Shown in pieces: positions 33,170-41,409 of a stretch of 48,036 nt of DNA. This DNA is from a virus. Position 1 is the first letter of the stretch. Each line of letters starts with the position of its first letter. The stretch spans positions 1-48,036 of IMG/VR virus record IMGVR_UViG_3300015371_000064; one strand, written 5' to 3'. The notes below the pieces were generated by a model. That model saw nothing but the letters and a program-made list of their open reading frames with translations, searched no databases and was not told the DNA's origin. The position numbers and the translations under genes are program-made.

Positions 33170-33331
33170 ATGACCGCTATCAAGTATCTGCTGAGCACCG
33201 GCGTTGCCACCACTGCAGAAATCATGCAGCTTAACCGTGAGGACAAGCCCGGTTACAAGCTGCTGATGCAGTGGGCCAAGGAGCAGGCCGAGAAGCAGGG
33301 CGTTACCATCGAGGAGCCTGCTAAGGCGTAG
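33170..33331 (+). CDS. Small GC-rich protein
   Basis: 53 residues (MTAIKYLLSTGVATTAEIMQ...), two helices. TAGGAG before the ATG. Codons are GC-rich at third positions as in the first early genes, and hairpins flank it on both sides. Likely highly expressed; function unknown. Confidence 0.7.
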   Translation: MTAIKYLLSTGVATTAEIMQLNREDKPGYKLLMQWAKEQAEKQGVTIEEPAKA

Positions 33332-33333
33332 TA

Positions 33334-33412
33334 CTCTGGACAGACCAGAGAACCGGATGGTGCCGAATAGTGGGGGAATAAGGCACATCATGATGCTGGG
33401 GAGCACATCCGG
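33334..33412 (+). other. Hairpin pair after the 33170 gene
   Basis: CTCTGG/CCAGAG (33334..33350), then CCGGATG (33353) with CATCCGG (33406) enclosing GTGCC (33360) with GGCAC (33382). No T-tract. Structured 3' end or leader of the next gene. Confidence 0.55.
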
Positions 33413-33439
33413 CCCTATCTTTCATTACTAGGAGAGACA

Positions 33440-33646
33440 ATGGATATACTAGATGAAGCCGGACGCACTTTGAATGTGTACGCACTCACTGAGGACGGTG
33501 AAGTGTATAGATGTAATACTGCGAAGTCCATCAGTTCTGTGCGCCGAATCCATAAGTGCGACGAGGACAGAGCAGTCGAACTGTTGCAAGCAAGTGACTA
33601 CGACCATCCGTTAACTGTGGACGACGAAAGGATGTGGTTAGAGTAA
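33440..33646 (+). CDS. Hypothetical acidic protein
   Basis: 68 residues, alternating strand and helix, TAGGAG before the ATG, ends overlapping the next start. No motif recognised. Confidence 0.6.
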   Translation: MDILDEAGRTLNVYALTEDGEVYRCNTAKSISSVRRIHKCDEDRAVELLQASDYDHPLTVDDERMWLE

Positions 33647-34041
33647 TGATTACACGGACTAAGATTGAGACAGTAATCGGCAAGGGATTCGCAGATTCAT
33701 TGGATGCACCAATCTTTCAAGTCAATGAATGGAGATACACGCGCAGGCAGATGGTGGAACTTCTGGACTGTGCTAATTTCATCGCTGCTGCTCGTCTGGC
33801 TAAGGTATTGAAGCGGCTAAAGATTGAGTCAGCGGCACAACTCAATAAGATGGACCCCTACTCTCTCGCACGCACTCGCGGAATTGGTAATGCGTGTATA
33901 TTCGTCGCGATGTGTATCCTCGACGCGGGTGGATACGACGTGCTGAAATGGTGGAACTACAAGGATAACGTGGTGAAGTTCCAGACTTTCAAGCACAAGG
34001 CTATTCAGCGTGCTTCGAGAAGGAAGCATGAGGTGGCGTAA
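33646..34041 (+). CDS. Protein with RNA polymerase alpha-CTD-like helix-hairpin-helix
   Basis: 131 residues from ATG 33646 (TAATG overlap); a GTG 12 bases earlier has its ribosome box too close. Residues about 38-95 (CANFIAAARLAKVLKRLKI, then QLNKMDPYSLARTRGIGNACI) follow the alpha-CTD order of helix, acidic strand, GIG-type hairpin and helix, which binds DNA or sigma factors. A host-transcription role is possible, but HhH folds also occur in many DNA-binding proteins. Confidence 0.6.
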   Translation: MITRTKIETVIGKGFADSLDAPIFQVNEWRYTRRQMVELLDCANFIAAARLAKVLKRLKIESAAQLNKMDPYSLARTRGIGNACIFVAMCILDAGGYDVLKWWNYKDNVVKFQTFKHKAIQRASRRKHEVA

Positions 34042-34085
34042 TGAAATACACCGATGACTACGGACTCTCACTCTGGAGGAAGTAA
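34041..34085 (+). CDS. 14-residue coupling peptide
   Basis: MKYTDDYGLSLWRK, overlapping the upstream stop and placing its own TGGAGG as the ribosome site of the next gene. It could be a translational bridge rather than a functional peptide. Confidence 0.35.
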   Translation: MKYTDDYGLSLWRK

Positions 34086-34273
34086 TGAAACTAACTGTGG
34101 TTAAATGTGATAGGTGTGGAACTGTCCACGACAATCAGGACGACAAGAAGTTCGAGAATCGTACTTACATCGGAGTAGATGAGCGGTTCCATTTCTGTAA
34201 GGAATGCGCGGTCAAGATTACACTCTATGACTTCATCGCAGTCAGAGCAGAAAAGGTCAGGAGTGAGAGATGA
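34085..34273 (+). CDS. Zinc-ribbon microprotein
   Basis: 62 residues with CDRCG near residue 8 and CKEC near residue 38, giving a zinc ribbon; TGGAGG upstream. Unknown function. Confidence 0.7.
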   Translation: MKLTVVKCDRCGTVHDNQDDKKFENRTYIGVDERFHFCKECAVKITLYDFIAVRAEKVRSER

Positions 34274-34491
34274 GCTATTACTGCGTCCACGTTCCTGTCG
34301 GAGCTGACGAAGTGGAAGTCATTCGGAAAGAGTTGGACGAGTATCTCGAAAAGGCTGGTGCCATCGCTATCGTGGTAGTTACACCGGACCCAAAGAATAG
34401 AGTGTCACCTGAGTTGGCGAAAGCTATTCAGTCTCTATTCATGCAGCTCATCTCAGCGTGTAGCAACGACCAGTTTGAAGGGATGAACTAA
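34270..34491 (+). CDS. Hypothetical protein
   Basis: 73 residues, ferredoxin-like pattern of strands and helices (YYCVHVPVGADEVEVIRKEL, GAIAIVVVTPD). Four-base overlap with the previous gene. Not recognised. Confidence 0.6.
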   Translation: MSYYCVHVPVGADEVEVIRKELDEYLEKAGAIAIVVVTPDPKNRVSPELAKAIQSLFMQLISACSNDQFEGMN

Positions 34492-34492
34492 A

Positions 34493-35461
34493 ATGGAACT
34501 ACCAGAAGTTGATGAACTAATTGGGAAGAAGAACGTCATACTAGATGCGACATCACTCTCATCACTGATGGGATGTGGTCGCTACTACGACTTGCGTATG
34601 AATCATCGGTTCGTATCCTCACGAGGTAAGTCAAACTCGTTAGAGGTAGGACTGTTGATTCATAAGGTGTTTGAGGTATTTTACAAGCACCTAATCAACG
34701 GTTTTCCGAGAAGTACCGCCATCGGCAACGCACTTACGATGGGCCAGCTATTCATTACTGGCTGTCCATACTGTGCTAATCACACAGGCGATGGACCACC
34801 AGCCTGTAAACATGAACCTGAAGAATATCCAGGCATGCAGAACACACCTGAAAAGTCTGAGAAGTGGACAGTTGGATGGAAGTTCGCTCTCGACACCTGC
34901 GAGCAGTACTTCGCTCACTACAAGAATGATGCATTCATTCCTCTCGCTGCTGAGACTGTTCGTGGTGAGATTCTCTACGAGGATGATGAAATCCGCATCT
35001 TGTGGAAAGCGAAGATGGACCTAATCATCGATACGAACCAAATCGGTATCATATCGATGGACCATAAGTCCTTCAAACAGCGGCGCGATAAGACTACACT
35101 GAGCAATCAGTTCATGGGTCAGTGCTGTCTGCTGAAGTCTCGTAATGTCCTAGTCAACAAGATAGGATTGCAGACTACGCTGAAGATAGAGGAACGGCTT
35201 ACCAGAGAGATGGTTTCATTCTCTGCTAACCGCCTTGAAGAATGGAAGGCGACTACACTTCCATACTACGCCTACAAGTTCATCGAGTACAAGGAGACTG
35301 GATACTGGCCTCCGAATTACGCGCACTGTGACAATATGTTTGGCGCGTGCATGTTCAAAGACGTGTGCGAAGCAGATACGAACATGCGTGAGGAAGTACT
35401 CAGGCTCAACTTCAACTTGGCTCCTAAGTGGGATCCTGTCAACAAAGATGGGGATGAATAG
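34493..35461 (+). CDS. Cas4/RecB-like PD-(D/E)XK nuclease
   Basis: 322 residues. Conserved positions: Cys28, His57, Asp176 (KMDLII), Asp190-x-Lys192 (MDHK), Gln206/210, and a C-terminal cysteine set C279, C286, C292 that with C28 can hold a 4Fe-4S cluster as in Cas4/AddB. An additional CPYC...CKH insertion at 91-107 may bind zinc. Sits just before the recombinase genes, so DNA-end processing for recombination is likely. Confidence 0.85.
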   Translation: MELPEVDELIGKKNVILDATSLSSLMGCGRYYDLRMNHRFVSSRGKSNSLEVGLLIHKVFEVFYKHLINGFPRSTAIGNALTMGQLFITGCPYCANHTGDGPPACKHEPEEYPGMQNTPEKSEKWTVGWKFALDTCEQYFAHYKNDAFIPLAAETVRGEILYEDDEIRILWKAKMDLIIDTNQIGIISMDHKSFKQRRDKTTLSNQFMGQCCLLKSRNVLVNKIGLQTTLKIEERLTREMVSFSANRLEEWKATTLPYYAYKFIEYKETGYWPPNYAHCDNMFGACMFKDVCEADTNMREEVLRLNFNLAPKWDPVNKDGDE

Positions 35462-35463
35462 TC

Positions 35464-35631
35464 ATGTCAGAGACTACATGGGATTCGCTCTGCGTATGTG
35501 GACACATGCTTCACAGCCATACTCTCGATGAAGTCATCAATGATAATGGTGATGAGTCAGTGTTCGTCTGTAATTGTAAACTGTGTGATTGTGACCAGTT
35601 CAGGGAGAAGAAAGATGCCGACCATAAGTAA
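35464..35631 (+). CDS. Cysteine-rich zinc microprotein
   Basis: 55 residues, CVCGH and CNCKLCDC give at least one zinc site. It starts two bases after the nuclease stop and overlaps the start of the next gene by 17 bases. Weak ribosome site. Confidence 0.55.
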   Translation: MSETTWDSLCVCGHMLHSHTLDEVINDNGDESVFVCNCKLCDCDQFREKKDADHK

Positions 35632-35983
35632 GGATGTGTGGATTACTCGTGAGGGAAAGGAGATGGAGGCCGCTATCGAACGGCTCCGTGAAGCCTGCTT
35701 CGGTGAAGGCGAAGGCCGCAAGATTTTCATGGAGGACATCGCCAAGCTGCTCCACGCAGTTGAAACCGCCCCACCCCGCGCCTCGGGGCAAGAGGTGGAC
35801 GTAGAAGCTCTACTGCGCGAGAGATGGTGGCTAACTCATGGGTGCCCCGTGTCGATGTTGTATGGCGACGACGGCGAGATGCAGTGTAGTACGTGCGGGG
35901 CCGACTTCAAGCGGTGGCCGCTGGACCAACTTAGTCCGCTGGTGTCGAATCCACCATCGTCGCCGCAGGAAGGAAATAAGTAA
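35615..35983 (+). CDS. Zinc-finger protein, GC-rich
   Basis: 122 residues from ATG 35615 (GGGAG upstream), preferred to an earlier in-frame start because it fits the ribosome site and avoids the overlapping gene. Residues 1-60 are helical. The C-terminal WWLTHGCPVSMLYGDDGEM, CSTCG and WPLDQL region is a pattern I have seen in small phage proteins. GC content is clearly higher than neighbours, hinting at transfer. Confidence 0.65.
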   Translation: MPTISKDVWITREGKEMEAAIERLREACFGEGEGRKIFMEDIAKLLHAVETAPPRASGQEVDVEALLRERWWLTHGCPVSMLYGDDGEMQCSTCGADFKRWPLDQLSPLVSNPPSSPQEGNK

Positions 35984-36802
35984 ATGCCGAACATGAATGA
36001 CGTGGACTTCGATTCGCTCTACTGCATGTTTAAGGGAGAGCCAGGTACACGTAAGTCTACTCAGGCTCTATCATTCCCTGGACCTCAGTATTGGTTTTCA
36101 TGGGATAGGAAGATGAATGGTATCTATCTACCCATGAAGAAGTGGGGAGTAGACCCTAAGACAATACAGTTCGATGACTATGATGATTGGAACAAGGCCA
36201 AGAAGAAGCTGGAACTGTTTCAGTCACAATGCCCATTCAAGACACTAGTGTTCGATAGCTTGACTTCATGCGCGGACATGACTCTCAGACAAACCGTAAA
36301 GCTTAAATACGGTTTAACTAGACAATCAGGCGCAGCGGCAGGTAAGTTGATTGCAGGTATAGCAGTCAACGAGATTGAGGACTATAATGCAGAGTCAGCA
36401 GCTCTGCAAGAACTCATCGCGCTCACGAAAGATATCAGCGCGTATCACAAAGTCAACATCATTCTGATTGCTCACGTCGTTCAGGCTGAGTATCGGAATA
36501 CAGCAACGAATACTACCCACATCAGTCGCACAATCGTGACTGCGGGTAAAAAAGTGGCTCCCAAAATCCCTGCCTATTGTGGTGAAGTCTATCACTTCAA
36601 TATCAAGAAGGGATTTGTTGAAGGACAAGGAGGTGACTATTCACTACTGACTGAGCACACTGGTGATGACTTCGCAAGAACTGCACTTGGACTACCGAAG
36701 GAAATTGTGTTCGGTGACAAGCAACTTTACGACACTTGGATTAAGCCTGCAATCGCAGAGCTGAAGAAAGAGTCAACTCCCGTAACTAAGTTTGGCTCTT
36801 AG
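35984..36802 (+). CDS. Sak4-like RecA-fold recombinase/ATPase
   Basis: 272 residues. Walker A GEPGTRKST (18-26) and Walker B TLVFDS (Asp91) on a RecA-like core, with NIILIAHVVQAEYRN in the sensor region. Fits the AAA_24/Sak4 family of phage single-strand annealing ATPases. Next to an SSB-like gene and downstream of a Cas4-like nuclease, it forms a recombination unit. Starts directly after the preceding stop. Confidence 0.85.
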   Translation: MPNMNDVDFDSLYCMFKGEPGTRKSTQALSFPGPQYWFSWDRKMNGIYLPMKKWGVDPKTIQFDDYDDWNKAKKKLELFQSQCPFKTLVFDSLTSCADMTLRQTVKLKYGLTRQSGAAAGKLIAGIAVNEIEDYNAESAALQELIALTKDISAYHKVNIILIAHVVQAEYRNTATNTTHISRTIVTAGKKVAPKIPAYCGEVYHFNIKKGFVEGQGGDYSLLTEHTGDDFARTALGLPKEIVFGDKQLYDTWIKPAIAELKKESTPVTKFGS

Positions 36803-36845
36803 TCCATCACCAACAACAACCATCAACCATCAAGGACACAGACAG

Positions 36846-37235
36846 ATGCCTATCATCTCTTTCACCGACCGTGACCTGCTCCGCGGAAAAGTCGTGGAGC
36901 CTGCGTGGTACGTAGTGCTTATCCAGAGCGTCGGAGAAGCACCGTCCAAGGATGGCAATTCCACCAACTATCCGGTGGAAGGTGTCATCGTGAAGAACGC
37001 CGACAATGGCAGCGAGGACTTCAAGGGAGTTCCGCTGGACTGGAACTTTAACAGCAAGGCAATCGGCTTCGCTGTGGGATTTCTCTCGGCCTTCGGCGTG
37101 GACGTAAAGTCTGGTGCGCGGTTCGACCTGAACAACGCTACTGGGCAGCAGCTCGAAGTGTTCGTAGAGAATGGTGAGTGGCAGGGACGCGCTGTGAATC
37201 GCGTCAACCACAAGTACCGCACTCTGCGTAGCTAG
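36846..37235 (+). CDS. SSB-like partner of Sak4
   Basis: 129 residues from ATG 36846, with AAGGA in the CA-rich 43-base spacer. Beta-rich, with ISFTDRDLLRGKVVEPAWYVV and LEVFVENGEWQGRAVNRV, the pattern of proteins encoded after Sak4 and thought to bind single-stranded DNA. GC-rich codons and a 12-bp hairpin right after the stop suggest high expression. Confidence 0.75.
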   Translation: MPIISFTDRDLLRGKVVEPAWYVVLIQSVGEAPSKDGNSTNYPVEGVIVKNADNGSEDFKGVPLDWNFNSKAIGFAVGFLSAFGVDVKSGARFDLNNATGQQLEVFVENGEWQGRAVNRVNHKYRTLRS

Positions 37236-37245
37236 TAGTTCTACC

Positions 37246-37284
37246 CAGGCCCCTATGGTATCGACCTTTTATCATAGGGGCCTG
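37246..37284 (+). other. 12-bp stem hairpin after the SSB-like gene
   Basis: CAGGCCCCTATG pairs perfectly with CATAGGGGCCTG over a 15-base loop, 10 bases after the stop. Strong stem, no T-tract; probable mRNA 3' stabiliser, possibly a terminator on either strand. Confidence 0.7.
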
Positions 37285-37323
37285 ACTTCCACACTAAAGG
37301 TCCAGCATACAGGAGTACAGGTC

Positions 37324-37542
37324 ATGAATAACGGAAAAGAGAAGGAAGAAGAATTGGATGAAGTGGTAGAGGACATCATCCACGAGCATCCTGAATCAGA
37401 GGAAGCCGAAGTTGAAGTGGAAGTAGAGGCTGACCCTGAAGAAGATGATGATGACGACTTCGACGACGATGATGATGAAGATTCCATCGATGACGATGAC
37501 GACGAAGTAGTCGAGGATGATGACGAGAAGGAAGTAGACTAA
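37324..37542 (+). CDS. Extremely acidic Asp/Glu-rich protein
   Basis: 72 residues from ATG 37324 (AGGAG upstream). After a short N-terminus nearly all residues are Glu then Asp. Such proteins can mimic DNA and occupy DNA-binding enzymes, but low-complexity acidic tails also arise without that role. No motif. Confidence 0.65.
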   Translation: MNNGKEKEEELDEVVEDIIHEHPESEEAEVEVEVEADPEEDDDDDFDDDDDEDSIDDDDDEVVEDDDEKEVD

Positions 37543-37722
37543 TCATTAGATGGACCTGTAGGGATGTCCAGAAATTGCTGGTGCCCTCTGTAGGTATGAG
37601 GATAACAACAGCATAAGTTGGTGCCTTACTTGAACCATCTAGTGCCAGGGGACGCACTTAACGCTATAATCCAGTAGCTTACGAGTGCGTCCCCGCTCTT
37701 TAAGTAAGAGGAGTAAGGGAAC
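37543..37722 (+). promoter_or_regulatory. Structured leader of the cold-shock gene
   Basis: 180 non-coding bases. AGATGG (about 37547) can pair with CCATCT (about 37634). GGGGACGCACT (37648..37658) pairs perfectly with AGTGCGTCCCC (37684..37694), with TATAAT (37665) in its loop. Cold-shock mRNAs of bacteria often carry long folded leaders. Confidence 0.5.
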
Positions 37723-38040
37723 ATGCAGACCGAGAACAAACTCACAGGCAAAATCATCAGGGTGAACAAGGAAGGTTGGGGATTTATCTCCAGCAAAGAG
37801 ATTGCATTCACCCGTATCTTCTTTCACTGGACCGCACTCCGACAGGATACGGTTACATTCCCAGAACTCAGGCCCGGAATGTGGGTAGAGTTTACGCCTT
37901 TGCAATTTGAAGGGCGTGGCTATCGTGCTGTGCATATCCGCGTAATCGAGAAGCCTGCTCATCAAGAATCGGAGTCTGAAGATGGAATCCCCGAAGCTGA
38001 TGTGTCCATTCTGCATGAATCAGGACAAGACTCTGATTAG
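37723..38040 (+). CDS. Cold-shock domain protein
   Basis: 105 residues. Cold-shock domain 9-75 with RNP1-like GWGFI (18-22) and RNP2-like RIFFHWT (31-37). It binds single-stranded nucleic acid and may melt mRNA structure. The C-terminal acidic tail (ESESEDGIPEADVS) is unusual. Good ribosome site AGAGGAG. Its 3' end overlaps the next small gene. Confidence 0.85.
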   Translation: MQTENKLTGKIIRVNKEGWGFISSKEIAFTRIFFHWTALRQDTVTFPELRPGMWVEFTPLQFEGRGYRAVHIRVIEKPAHQESESEDGIPEADVSILHESGQDSD

Positions 38041-38158
38041 TAGAGTCTCTACCGGCGCACTCACGAAACAGAAATACTACTGCGACGTGTGCTCAAAAGT
38101 ATTCGAGGTGATAGATGAGCCAATTTCACAAGGACATAGTAGAGGAACTAGTTCGTAA
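37982..38158 (+). CDS. Zinc-ribbon microprotein overlapping the cold-shock gene
   Basis: 58 residues with CPFC and CDVC, a clean zinc ribbon, in a different frame inside the last 59 bases of the cold-shock gene and reaching 44 bases into the following gene. GGAG lies seven bases before the ATG. Confidence 0.6.
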   Translation: MESPKLMCPFCMNQDKTLISRVSTGALTKQKYYCDVCSKVFEVIDEPISQGHSRGTSS

Positions 38159-38303
38159 TTGGGATGTAGCACAACTCTCTAAATACATTCTAGAACTAGA
38201 GGAACGTGTCGATAACACGAAAGAGATGATACGTGACCTCAAAACTTTACGCCGTCGAAGGACTCGTAAGAGTCTAGAGAATGGGGAACGAGGTGGTAAA
38301 TGA
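38115..38303 (+). CDS. Coiled-coil basic microprotein
   Basis: 62 residues; helix LSKYILELEERVDNTKEMIRDLK followed by an Arg-rich stretch. GAGGTGATAG upstream. Four-base overlap with the next gene. Not recognised. Confidence 0.65.
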   Translation: MSQFHKDIVEELVRNWDVAQLSKYILELEERVDNTKEMIRDLKTLRRRRTRKSLENGERGGK

Positions 38304-38443
38304 AACACGCATTCTGGGTCAAGCTCGCTGGACAACCTCCAGAGAGGTGGGTAATAACTAATTTCGAGCAGTTCTGGCATGAACTTCGTGAATACATGAT
38401 GCGGAATCATCGTCTACATCTGGAGTGGATTATCCGTGACTGA
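38300..38443 (+). CDS. Small hypothetical protein
   Basis: 47 residues, Trp/His-rich (MKHAFWVKLAGQPPERWVI...). AGGTGG before the ATG; overlaps both neighbours. Unknown. Confidence 0.55.
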   Translation: MKHAFWVKLAGQPPERWVITNFEQFWHELREYMMRNHRLHLEWIIRD

Positions 38444-41000
38444 AAAAATATACGTCCCCGGTGGAGGTAATCGTGGGGCGAAACTGATGATTCTAGGTGA
38501 AGCGCCATCATATGAGGAAGTGATGGCGCGTAAGCCATTTGTTGGTCCTTCAGGGAGAGAACTTGACAGACTCCTCAGTGATGCAGGCATTCCGCGAGGG
38601 GAGTGTTGGATATCCAATGTCTGTAAATATCAGGTTCCTCCCAATGTTGGGAAAAAGAAAGTTCCCTTTCACGAGCGCGCAAGGAGCGTTGGCATTGATA
38701 TTGACCAACAACTTGCCGAACTACAAGTTGAAATCAATGACCTCAAGCCGAACTGTATACTTGCTCTGGGTGGGACTGCTCTGTGGGCGCTTAGAGGAAA
38801 GGGAAAAATCACGCAGTTCCGTGGCTCCATCCTCAAAGGTATGGGTACGAAGTTTGTACCTACCTATCATCCAGCGCACTTGCTACATACAGCTGCGGGT
38901 GGAGAAATCAAGGGATATTTCAATCGTCAAATAATGGTGTTTGACTTCAGGAGAGCTTGGGAAGAACGGTTAGACCCCGCACTTAACCTACCTACTCGTA
39001 ACATCCAAATCTGCCGCAACTCAGGTGAACTCTATCACTTCCTGAATACCTACAAGGACTGCAATAAAGTCTCTGTAGACATTGAGGCAGGTGGTCATTG
39101 TCTCCCTATCTGCATCGGACTTGCATTCAGTAAGTCTCATGCGATGACGGTACCACTCTGGAATAAGGGTGGTATCAGTGATATTCCCGACTCGGACCTA
39201 GCTACCCTCTGGAAGATGCTAACCATCACTTTGTGGGAGAAGAACATTGTCGGACAAAACTTCAACTACGACCGCGATAAGATCCGTAGACTGGGGTTCG
39301 CCATCAGGGGAATATACCGTGATACGATGCTCAAGGCATTCGCAATTAACCCTGAACTCCCTAAAGGGCTCGCATTTCTTACAAGTATCTACACCCGAGA
39401 ACCCTTCTATAAAGATGAAGGTATGTATGAAGGGAGCATTAGAGATTTACTGCTCGGATGTGGGCGTGACGCTTGTGTCACGTATGAAATAGAAGAAGCG
39501 ATGGAGCCGGACCTAGATGAACTAGGTGTAAGGAAGTTCTACGAGAACTTTCTGATGAAGCTCCCCGACTTCTATAAGGAGATTGAGAACAACGGATTCC
39601 ATATCGACAATGCAAAGCGAATGGAGTTGGTGAAGAAGTACATCGAATGGGATGAGAGACTAGGCTATGAGATGTTTCAGATAGCCGGTATCGATGTGAA
39701 TGTAGGTTCTCCCGTGCAGGTATACAGTTTCCTATTTGACTATTGGAAGCTACCTCGGCGTGATGGTGTAGGTGAGGAAGAACTAACTGCACTTCTGAAT
39801 CTAAAGCATGGAGTAAAGAACGATGACCAAAGACTCTGGATTGAAAAGTGTCTAGAGCGACGACGAGTTAAGAAAACTATCAGCACGTATCTATTTGCAA
39901 TCCCAGATTACGACGGAAAGATGCGTACAACTTGCTTCATGTGTCTCGAAACTGGCAGAACTAGTACAGGGCAGCAAGACCCTCCCATTAGACCCAAAGT
40001 CGATATCGGAGGAAAAGGACTAAAGAAAGATATGAAGGTAATGGGCACGGCCTTTCAGGTATTCACTAAGCATGGTGATATTGGTGCTGATGTGCGTGGT
40101 ATGTATATCCCTGCTGAGGGTGAAGTACTCGTACAGCTCGATAGTTCGCAGGCAGAAGCGCGTGTAGTTTTCAACCTGGCTACAGACGAGCAGGCACTAA
40201 AGGACATAGACGAACATGATTACCATGCTCTTACTGCTTCTTGGTTCTTCGGTGGTACTGAATCTGATTACTCTAAGAAAGTACTGGGATATGAAAGCCC
40301 GATACGCTTTGCTGGTAAGACTCTCCGCCACGCAGGACATCTCATGGCCGGAAAAAGGAGAGCATCAACTGAGCTTAATACTCAGGCAAGAAAGTTTAAG
40401 ATTCCAATCAAAATTGACGAAGCTACCGCCGAACGAGCACTAAAGATATTCCACGCTAGACAGCCCAAAATCCAGCAGGTCTTTCATGCTGGTGTCATTG
40501 AGTGCATCAAGAATACCCGTCAACTAGTAGCACCGCTACCCTGGGGGATAGATGCTGAGAGAGGTGGTGTACGTATCTTTTATGAGAGATGGGGAGATGA
40601 CCTATTCAGGGAAGCAATGGCCTATCTTCCACAACGAGCTGTTACTGATAATACCAAAGCCGCTGGCCTCCGAATTAAAAGAAAGTTCCGAGAGGCGAAG
40701 ATTATTCTTGAAGCTCACGATGCGTTACTTTTTGCCATTCGACGTGATTGCTTGGAAGATTTCATTCCAATAGCAAAGAAGGAGATGGAACGTCCAATCA
40801 ACTTTACTGCGTGTTCACTACCACGGAGATTCCTGAAGATTCCATGTGAGGTAGAAGTAGGTGAGAACTATAAGGACTTACGGAAGTTCAAGGGGAGAGA
40901 TGAACCTGTCAAGATAGAGACTGTGGAGCCGGTCAACATAAGAGCACTTACACCAACAGAAAGGTTTATGGTGACAGATGGAGCTGAAGGATATAATTGA
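38436..41000 (+). CDS. UDG-domain / family A DNA polymerase fusion
   Basis: 854 residues from GTG, GGAG upstream. Residues 1-170: uracil-DNA-glycosylase-like (GEAPS at 21-25, YHPAHLL at 144-150). Residues about 205-360: 3'-5' exonuclease with Asp215/Glu217, Asn275/Asp279 and Asp345; the Tyr of ExoIII is replaced. Residues about 480 onward: polymerase with motif A DSSQAEAR (569), motif B R624...K628 with HAGHLM, and motif C HDA (761-763). The last acidic residue of motif C is Ala instead of Glu, and motif B lacks the usual aromatic at the Tyr766 position. UDG-polymerase fusion is known from SPO1-type phage enzymes. Replicative polymerase. Confidence 0.9.
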   Translation: MTEKIYVPGGGNRGAKLMILGEAPSYEEVMARKPFVGPSGRELDRLLSDAGIPRGECWISNVCKYQVPPNVGKKKVPFHERARSVGIDIDQQLAELQVEINDLKPNCILALGGTALWALRGKGKITQFRGSILKGMGTKFVPTYHPAHLLHTAAGGEIKGYFNRQIMVFDFRRAWEERLDPALNLPTRNIQICRNSGELYHFLNTYKDCNKVSVDIEAGGHCLPICIGLAFSKSHAMTVPLWNKGGISDIPDSDLATLWKMLTITLWEKNIVGQNFNYDRDKIRRLGFAIRGIYRDTMLKAFAINPELPKGLAFLTSIYTREPFYKDEGMYEGSIRDLLLGCGRDACVTYEIEEAMEPDLDELGVRKFYENFLMKLPDFYKEIENNGFHIDNAKRMELVKKYIEWDERLGYEMFQIAGIDVNVGSPVQVYSFLFDYWKLPRRDGVGEEELTALLNLKHGVKNDDQRLWIEKCLERRRVKKTISTYLFAIPDYDGKMRTTCFMCLETGRTSTGQQDPPIRPKVDIGGKGLKKDMKVMGTAFQVFTKHGDIGADVRGMYIPAEGEVLVQLDSSQAEARVVFNLATDEQALKDIDEHDYHALTASWFFGGTESDYSKKVLGYESPIRFAGKTLRHAGHLMAGKRRASTELNTQARKFKIPIKIDEATAERALKIFHARQPKIQQVFHAGVIECIKNTRQLVAPLPWGIDAERGGVRIFYERWGDDLFREAMAYLPQRAVTDNTKAAGLRIKRKFREAKIILEAHDALLFAIRRDCLEDFIPIAKKEMERPINFTACSLPRRFLKIPCEVEVGENYKDLRKFKGRDEPVKIETVEPVNIRALTPTERFMVTDGAEGYN

Positions 41001-41409
41001 AAGGATGAAGGAAAGAACCATTAACCTTACAGGATGCTGGGAGTTTCAAGGAGCTGCTCCCAAGGGATATGGAATGGTACGCTTCAATGGTAAAATGAGA
41101 AGCGTGCATAGACTTTCAGCAGCATATTATCTTGGATTGAACTTGGATGACAAGTCTCAACAGGCTAATCACAATGCTGCATGTACTCACAAGAACTGTT
41201 GGAATCCCGACCATCTCTACGTAGGAACTGAAGTTGAGAATAAAAGAGATAGAAAACTAAAGGGAGAAGAACATAAAGGTAATCAGTATACTAATGCGAC
41301 TCACTGTGTTAATGGACATGAGTTCACACCTGAGAATACTTATCAGTATGGTTCTGGTCAACGAAGATGCAAACAGTGCTACAAAGATAGATATGACAGG
41401 TCACACTAA
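40978..41409 (+). CDS. HNH homing endonuclease
   Basis: 143 residues if started at 40978 (23-base overlap with the polymerase gene) or from ATG 41005. HNH_3-type: GCWEFQGAAPKGYGMVRF, His44, ANHNAACTHKNCWNPDHLYVG with His65 and His79; C-terminal CxxC pairs (CVNGH, CKQC) suggest an additional zinc finger. Such free-standing enzymes spread next to polymerase genes. Confidence 0.85.
   Translation: MELKDIIERMKERTINLTGCWEFQGAAPKGYGMVRFNGKMRSVHRLSAAYYLGLNLDDKSQQANHNAACTHKNCWNPDHLYVGTEVENKRDRKLKGEEHKGNQYTNATHCVNGHEFTPENTYQYGSGQRRCKQCYKDRYDRSH

Noticed and set aside
37255-37323. Upstream extension of the acidic protein gene
   Set aside because: The extension would begin in the hairpin loop; the ATG at 37324 has the ribosome site.
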